A stretch of DNA of 47,356 nt. It comes from Chitinophagaceae bacterium (lineage in GTDB: Bacteria > Bacteroidota > Bacteroidia > Chitinophagales > Chitinophagaceae). The position numbers and the translations under genes are program-made. Below, piece after piece: positions 43,351-47,356 of the stretch. Numbering within the stretch: position 1 is the first letter of the stretch; every line of letters starts with the position of its first letter. The DNA is taken from assembly GCA_025934485.1 (NCBI GenBank), contig JAICXX010000029.1, positions 1 through 47,356 on the forward strand, written 5' to 3'. A model generated the notes under the pieces. That model saw only the letters and a program-made list of their open reading frames with translations. It was not told the origin of the DNA and did not search any database.

Positions 43351-44835
43351 TCAGGATTTAACCTCCGCCTGGGTGAGTTCGTTATTGATCATCCGCCAGA
43401 TCCCAAGCGGATTGCTGTTCTTTAAAGCGTCGGGCAACGCCGCGTCGATCCAGCTCTGGTAGGCAAGTGGGCGTACCCAGCGTTTGATGGCATCCGCGCC
43501 TACCGACGTGAACCTGCTGTCCGTCGTAGCCGGGAAAGGTCCGCCATGCTGCTGTGACAACGATACCCGCACCCCCGTGGGCACGCCATTGAGGATCAGC
43601 CGGCCGCAGATCTCCTGTGCCGCATCTACCAGCGCCCCATGTTGCGCCAGGTCTTCATCCGTAGCCATCAGCGAGGCGGTAAGCTGTCCCTCCAGATGCT
43701 GCGCGGCCTTGACCAGCGTGGCGACATCCGGACATTGGATCACCAGTGAATAGGGCCCGAAGACCTCCTGATGCAGCAAAGGATTCTTGAAGAAGGCTTC
43801 CGCCGATGCCGTGGCAACCGTAGGCACGCCCTGGTTCTCACGCGGAGCAGTAGCCGCAATGGCGACCGTCTCGACATGATCCTGCGACAAGGCGCTCTGC
43901 CGTTTTTCCGTATAGGCCTTAGCGATACCCGGATGCAACATCGTCCCGGGCGTGGTTTTCTCGATGGCAGCGCCGAGTTCGCGTACGAAGCTGTCCAGAT
44001 CGGCACCGGCAACACCCAGGATCAGCCCGGGGTTGGTACAGAACTGTCCCGTTCCGAGCGTGATCGAGCCCGCCAGCTGCGCGGCGAGTTCCCCGGCTGC
44101 CGCCCTGACCTTTCCTGGCAACAGGAACACAGGATTGATGCTGCCCATCTCGGCAAAAACGGGAATCGGCTCCTTCCGCTGGTTGGCCCAGTCGAAAAGC
44201 GCTTTCCCACCGCCCAACGAACCCGTGAAACCTACGGCGCGGGTCTGGGGATGTGTGACCAGCGCCTTGCCCACTTCGGTGCTGGAGCCATGGACATGCG
44301 CAAAGACCCCTTTGGGTAATCCGGTCTTTTGGACAGCCTTGGCAATGGCCTTCGCGACGATCTCGGACGTCTCCGCATGCGCGGGATGCGCCTTCACGAT
44401 CACCGGACAGCCCGCCGCCAATGCCGATGCCGTATCGCCGCCGGCCGTGGAATAGGCAAATGGGAAATTGCTGGCGCCAAAGACGACTACGGGACCGATA
44501 GCGACCTGCATCTTCCGCAGATCGGGCTGGCTTTCCGCTGGGACCGCGGTATCGATCCGCGCCTCGAGCCAATGTCCTGCCTCGCAGGCCGCTGCATAGC
44601 TCGTGAGCTGGAACATCGTCCTGGCCCGTTCGTTCTTCAAACGTGCCTCGGGAAGGTTGGTTTCCTGCATGGCCACCTGGATCAGCTGGTTACCCGTCGC
44701 CTCGAGCTCCGCGGCAATGGCCCGCATCAGATCGGCCCGCTGTTTTAATGTCGTTTTACGATATACCTGAAAAGCCTTCCAGGATTCTTGTAACACCTGG
44801 TCGATCTCGGATATAGTTGCATCTTGAAATATCAT
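43351..44835 (-). CDS. Alpha-ketoglutarate semialdehyde dehydrogenase-like aldehyde dehydrogenase
   Basis: This 494-residue enzyme of the aldehyde dehydrogenase superfamily has Asn123 in FGASNFPFAYS, Lys148 in IVKAHPAH, the coenzyme loop GFTGSLGGG, the general base Glu229 in FAEMGSINPVF and the nucleophile Cys266 in GTGQFCTNPG. AHPAH and MGSINPV are typical of the NADP-linked KGSA dehydrogenases of sugar-acid and hydroxyproline pathways. It would oxidise alpha-ketoglutarate semialdehyde to alpha-ketoglutarate. It is 10 bp after the DHDPS-family gene and upstream of the epimerase gene in the same operon. Confidence 0.9.
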   Translation of the reverse strand: MIFQDATISEIDQVLQESWKAFQVYRKTTLKQRADLMRAIAAELEATGNQLIQVAMQETNLPEARLKNERARTMFQLTSYAAACEAGHWLEARIDTAVPAESQPDLRKMQVAIGPVVVFGASNFPFAYSTAGGDTASALAAGCPVIVKAHPAHAETSEIVAKAIAKAVQKTGLPKGVFAHVHGSSTEVGKALVTHPQTRAVGFTGSLGGGKALFDWANQRKEPIPVFAEMGSINPVFLLPGKVRAAAGELAAQLAGSITLGTGQFCTNPGLILGVAGADLDSFVRELGAAIEKTTPGTMLHPGIAKAYTEKRQSALSQDHVETVAIAATAPRENQGVPTVATASAEAFFKNPLLHQEVFGPYSLVIQCPDVATLVKAAQHLEGQLTASLMATDEDLAQHGALVDAAQEICGRLILNGVPTGVRVSLSQQHGGPFPATTDSRFTSVGADAIKRWVRPLAYQSWIDAALPDALKNSNPLGIWRMINNELTQAEVKS

Positions 44836-44845
44836 ACTGTAAAGT

Positions 44846-45766
44846 TTAATTCGTCAAACTGGCGTATTCGGCGAGGATCGGCCGGTTGGCGACACCCTCA
44901 CGGATGACGCGCAAAACATGTTCCCGCTCTTTGCCGATCAACGGCAGCCGCGGCGCCCGGACATGCTCCGTGCCAAGACCGACTTCCGCTTCGGCCAATT
45001 TAATATACTGCACCAGTTTGGGATGGATATCGAGTTCGAGCAAGGGCAGAAACCAGCGGTGGATCTCCCGCGCCTCCGCGATCCTCCCCGTCTTTACTAA
45101 CTTGTAGATGGCGACCGTCTCGGCCGGAAAAGCCCCCACCAGTCCGCCAACCAACCCGCAGGCGCCCATTGCGAGCTCTTCCACGGCGATGGTATCCACC
45201 CCGCAAAGGATCTTCAGCCGGTTACCGAACCGGTTGATCAAGCGGGTTACATTGGTCACGTCGCGCGTGGACTCCTTCACCGCCTGGATATTCGGAAGCT
45301 CGATGAGCTCCTCGAACATGTCCAGCGTCACCTCGATCTTATAATCCACCGGGTTGTTGTAGATCATGAGAGGTAGCTCCGTCGAGGTGGCAACGGTCTT
45401 GAAAAAAGTCACCGTTTCCCGGTGATCGCTCTTATACCGCATAGGCGGTAGAAGCATCAACCCGCGCGCACCCCATTCGGCGGCTAGCTTTGCCTGTGCT
45501 ATCGCGTCCCGGGTGGACCCTTCGGCAATACCCAACAATACGGGAATGTGATGACCCTGTGTTTCCACGGAATAGCGGACAAGGGTTTCTTTTTCGGCTA
45601 CCGTCAGGGTACTTGCTTCCCCAAGCGACCCGCCGATGATAACGCCCTGAACACCGGCATCTGCCTGCGCTTTCAGGTTCTTTCCGAACATCGGCAGATC
45701 AAGCGTGTCCTGTGCCGTGAATTTTGTGGTCAACGCTGGAAATACTCCATTCCAACTTATACTCAT
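44846..45766 (-). CDS. DHDPS-family enzyme, probable pyrroline-4-hydroxy-2-carboxylate deaminase
   Basis: This 306-residue (beta/alpha)8 protein of the dihydrodipicolinate synthase/NAL superfamily has the Schiff-base Lys164 in QAVKESTRD, Tyr136 in LMIYNNPV and the GGSLGEAST loop (45-53), where DHDPS itself has GTTGE. With the epimerase and KGSA dehydrogenase, the best role is deamination of delta1-pyrroline-4-hydroxy-2-carboxylate to alpha-ketoglutarate semialdehyde. A sugar-acid aldolase/dehydratase role is the alternative. First gene of the operon; promoter element TACTTTTG lies at 45783-45790. Confidence 0.85.
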   Translation of the reverse strand: MSISWNGVFPALTTKFTAQDTLDLPMFGKNLKAQADAGVQGVIIGGSLGEASTLTVAEKETLVRYSVETQGHHIPVLLGIAEGSTRDAIAQAKLAAEWGARGLMLLPPMRYKSDHRETVTFFKTVATSTELPLMIYNNPVDYKIEVTLDMFEELIELPNIQAVKESTRDVTNVTRLINRFGNRLKILCGVDTIAVEELAMGACGLVGGLVGAFPAETVAIYKLVKTGRIAEAREIHRWFLPLLELDIHPKLVQYIKLAEAEVGLGTEHVRAPRLPLIGKEREHVLRVIREGVANRPILAEYASLTN

Positions 45767-45782
45767 GTGAACTGATTTTCAG

Positions 45783-45790
45783 CAAAAGTA
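45783..45790 (-). promoter_or_regulatory. -7 element of hydroxyproline-type operon
   Basis: The minus strand reads TACTTTTG, a full TAnnTTTG match, 16 bases before the ATG at 45766. Just upstream, a CGGCG/CGCCG inverted repeat (45799-45820) could be an operator or the end of rimO transcription. Confidence 0.5.
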
Positions 45791-45842
45791 CCGGTTTGCG
45801 GCGTCGGTTAGACAGCGCCGATTAATCAAAACTTTGCAGATT

Positions 45843-47153
45843 TTAACTCGTCACCTCTCCCTCCAGATCGTAGTCATATGCTTTGGTGATCTTCACCTGC
45901 ACGAAATCGCCTACCGGCAGCTTTTCCTTGCTATGCACGATGACCTCGTTATCGACTTCCACCGAATCGAATTCGGTCCGTCCCAGATATCGCCCTGCTT
46001 CTTTTTTATCGATAAGCGTCGTAAAGACCTGTCCGACCTTTTCCTGGTTCTTCTCGTAAGAGATCTCCTGCTGCACTTCCATGATCTCCTGCGCCCGCTG
46101 CTGCTTCACATCGGCCGGTACGTCGTCGACCAACTCACCCGCTGCCGTCCCTTCCTCATGCGAATAGGGAAAGATACCTACGCGATCGAACCGGTGCAGC
46201 TGCAGAAATTCCTTCAGCTCTTCTACATCCGCTTCCTTCTCTCCCGGGAAACCCGCGATCAGCGTCGTACGTAAACAAATGCCCGGCACCTTCTCCCGGA
46301 TGGTATGGATAAGATCCGTCATCTCACCCCGCGTGATCTGCCGCCGCATCGCCTTCAGCATATTGTCGCTCGCATGCTGCAACGGCATGTCGAGATAATT
46401 GCAGATATTGTCTCTTTCCCTGATCACATCCAAAATTTCCGTAGGAAACTTCGAAGGATAGGCATAGTGCAACCTGATCCAACGTAGTCCGGAAATGTCT
46501 GCCAGACGATGCAGCAGTTCCGGCAGCATCCGTTTCTTATAAATGTCCAGGCCGTAATACGTCAGCTCCTGCGCAATCAGCAGAATTTCTTTAACGCCGC
46601 GCTGCACCAGCTTCTCCGCTTCCCTGACGAGCTCTTCGACCGGCCGGCTGACATGCCCGCCCCGCATCAGCGGAATGGCACAAAAGGCACAGGTCCGGTT
46701 ACACCCTTCCGCGATCTTCAGGTAGGCATAATGTTGAGGTGTTGCCAACAACCGCTCGCCAAGCAGCTCGGATTTATAATCGGCTTCGAATTTCTTGAGC
46801 AACAGCGGTAGCTCCATCGTGCCGAACCAGGCATCGACCTCCGGGATCTCTTTCTCGAGATCATCTCGATAACGATGGCTAAGACAACCGGTGACATAGA
46901 CCTTGTCCAGCTTCCCCTTTTTTTTCAGCGCCACCTGGTCCAGGATCGTATTGATGGATTCTTCCTTGGCCTTGTCGATAAACCCACAGGTGTTCACGAC
47001 GACGATGTTGTGATCCTTTTTTGTGTTCTCATGCACCACGTCGATATCGTTCGCGTGCAGCTGCCCGCTCAGCACCTCGCTGTCGACCATGTTCTTGCTG
47101 CAACCCAGCGTAATGATATTGACCTTATCCTTTTGTAAACTCCTCGTTTTCAT
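45843..47153 (-). CDS. rimO: Ribosomal protein S12 methylthiotransferase
   Basis: This 436-residue radical-SAM enzyme adds a methylthio group to an Asp of ribosomal protein S12. From the ATG at 47153: the N-terminal cluster domain with Cys18 (LGCSKNMVDSE), Cys56 (NTCGFID) and Cys90 (TGCLSHRYR), the radical-SAM CxxxCxxC at Cys151/155/158 (EGCNRTCAFCAIPLMRGG), and a C-terminal TRAM domain (about 368-436, ending YDYDLEGEV). HYAYLKIAEG and PLMRG distinguish it from MiaB. A frame to 47297 runs through the hairpin-rich leader and is not a real N-terminus. Confidence 0.95.
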   Translation of the reverse strand: MKTRSLQKDKVNIITLGCSKNMVDSEVLSGQLHANDIDVVHENTKKDHNIVVVNTCGFIDKAKEESINTILDQVALKKKGKLDKVYVTGCLSHRYRDDLEKEIPEVDAWFGTMELPLLLKKFEADYKSELLGERLLATPQHYAYLKIAEGCNRTCAFCAIPLMRGGHVSRPVEELVREAEKLVQRGVKEILLIAQELTYYGLDIYKKRMLPELLHRLADISGLRWIRLHYAYPSKFPTEILDVIRERDNICNYLDMPLQHASDNMLKAMRRQITRGEMTDLIHTIREKVPGICLRTTLIAGFPGEKEADVEELKEFLQLHRFDRVGIFPYSHEEGTAAGELVDDVPADVKQQRAQEIMEVQQEISYEKNQEKVGQVFTTLIDKKEAGRYLGRTEFDSVEVDNEVIVHSKEKLPVGDFVQVKITKAYDYDLEGEVTS

Positions 47154-47177
47154 ATTATCTAATGTCTGTAGAACTTC

Positions 47178-47257
47178 GGCCTTGCCACCGGCAAGGCCTC
47201 GTTCGCAACCTTCGCCTTGCGGCTCGGTTGTGGCCGAGCGGACGGTCGTCCGCAAGG
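47178..47257 (-). promoter_or_regulatory. Multibranched structured leader of rimO
   Basis: Five nested or tandem inverted repeats fill almost the whole leader. GGCCTTGCC/GGCAAGGCC (47178-47198) is a perfect 9-bp stem with a 3-base loop. CGCAA/TTGCG spans 47204-47221. GCTCGG/CCGAGC spans 47222-47239. GCGGAC/GTCCGC spans 47238-47253. CCTTGCGG (47215-47222) can pair with CCGCAAGG (47250-47257), enclosing the previous two in a three-way junction. Transcription should start near 47255, so the RNA would begin with this structure. Confidence 0.5.
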
Positions 47258-47260
47258 GCG

Positions 47261-47268
47261 CAAAGGTA
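47261..47268 (-). promoter_or_regulatory. -7 element of rimO promoter
   Basis: The minus strand reads TACCTTTG, a perfect TAnnTTTG, giving a leader of about 100 bases to the rimO ATG. Confidence 0.55.
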
Positions 47269-47305
47269 CGAAATGTGCCCCGGATTCTATCTGGCACGAT
47301 ATTTA

Positions 47306-47313
47306 TATATTTG
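47306..47313 (+). promoter_or_regulatory. -7 element of the truncated 3' gene
   Basis: TATATTTG, a perfect TAnnTTTG, 22 bases before the ATG at 47336. It is divergent from the rimO promoter; a GTGCC/GGCAC repeat (47276-47297) lies between the two. Confidence 0.55.
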
Positions 47314-47335
47314 CCGCCAAAATGTAGGAAAAACT

Positions 47336-47356
47336 ATGAGAAAAGCCTTGTTTTTA
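47336..47356 (+). CDS. Start of a gene cut by the window end
   Basis: ATG at 47336 opens MRKALFL before the window ends; it looks like the start of a signal peptide. The promoter element at 47306-47313 supports a real gene start. Nothing can be said about its product. Confidence 0.45.

Noticed and set aside
47154..47297. N-terminal extension of rimO by 48 codons.
   Set aside because: It would be translated from the hairpin leader and the promoter; the family start is at 47153.
1..47356. Transposases, integrases, tRNA or rRNA genes, restriction or toxin-antitoxin genes.
   Set aside because: I looked for typical motifs and structures on both strands and saw none.

Overview
The window looks like chromosomal DNA of a fairly GC-rich member of the Bacteroidota, probably Chitinophagaceae-like. 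The evidence is the repeated promoter motif TAnnTTTG (the Bacteroidota sigma-A -7 element) in front of many genes, the near absence of Shine-Dalgarno sequences, and family content typical of the phylum: a DUF2723 membrane protein, BshC for bacillithiol, a TonB-receptor-type beta-barrel, NIPSNAP, DinB and YkuD_2-type L,D-transpeptidase proteins. The genus is a guess; the sequence has no rRNA, tRNA, insertion sequence, integrase, phage gene or CRISPR array that I can see.

Layout. Bases 1-10622 (+) hold a tightly packed operon of six genes for exported proteins: the end of a giant secreted protein, a fibronectin-III protein, a collagen-like lipoprotein, a small protein without signal peptide, a small lipoprotein and a small secreted protein. 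This is the most accessory-looking part and the best candidate for an undescribed surface system. Bases 10769-12292 (-) carry a GC-poor serine hydrolase. Bases 12586-16910 (-) form a four-gene sugar-acid catabolic operon (enolase-superfamily dehydratase, SDR, AraD1/FAH protein, MFS transporter), and a large DUF2723 membrane protein lies upstream of it. Bases 20004-27822 are short mixed-strand units of small enzymes and regulators: thioesterase, NTF2-like, DUF1330-like, DoxX-like, methyltransferase, DinB, a conserved unknown protein, DHFR-like, NIPSNAP, a membrane protein and an AraC regulator. Bases 27849-31655 (-) hold a truncated TonB-receptor-type barrel, a His-rich periplasmic protein and a multi-spanning membrane protein. 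An L,D-transpeptidase follows.

Bases 32819-35329 (+) are an Mla-type lipid-transport operon (mlaE-mlaF-mlaD). Bases 35388-40600 (+) hold treZ-treY, which make trehalose from maltooligosaccharides, followed by a phosphoglycerate mutase. bshC (-) ends against that mutase. Bases 42315-45766 (-) are a hydroxyproline-type catabolic operon (epimerase, alpha-ketoglutarate semialdehyde dehydrogenase, DHDPS-family deaminase). rimO (-) follows, with a strikingly structured leader, and the first codons of a divergent gene close the window.

Themes. Several promoters sit only a few bases from their start codons, which implies leaderless or near-leaderless mRNAs. Several enzymes carry Gly/Ala/Ser/Pro-rich loop insertions, some built from short DNA tandem repeats. 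Two catabolic operons may converge on alpha-ketoglutarate semialdehyde. All functions are assigned by reading motifs; no database search was run.
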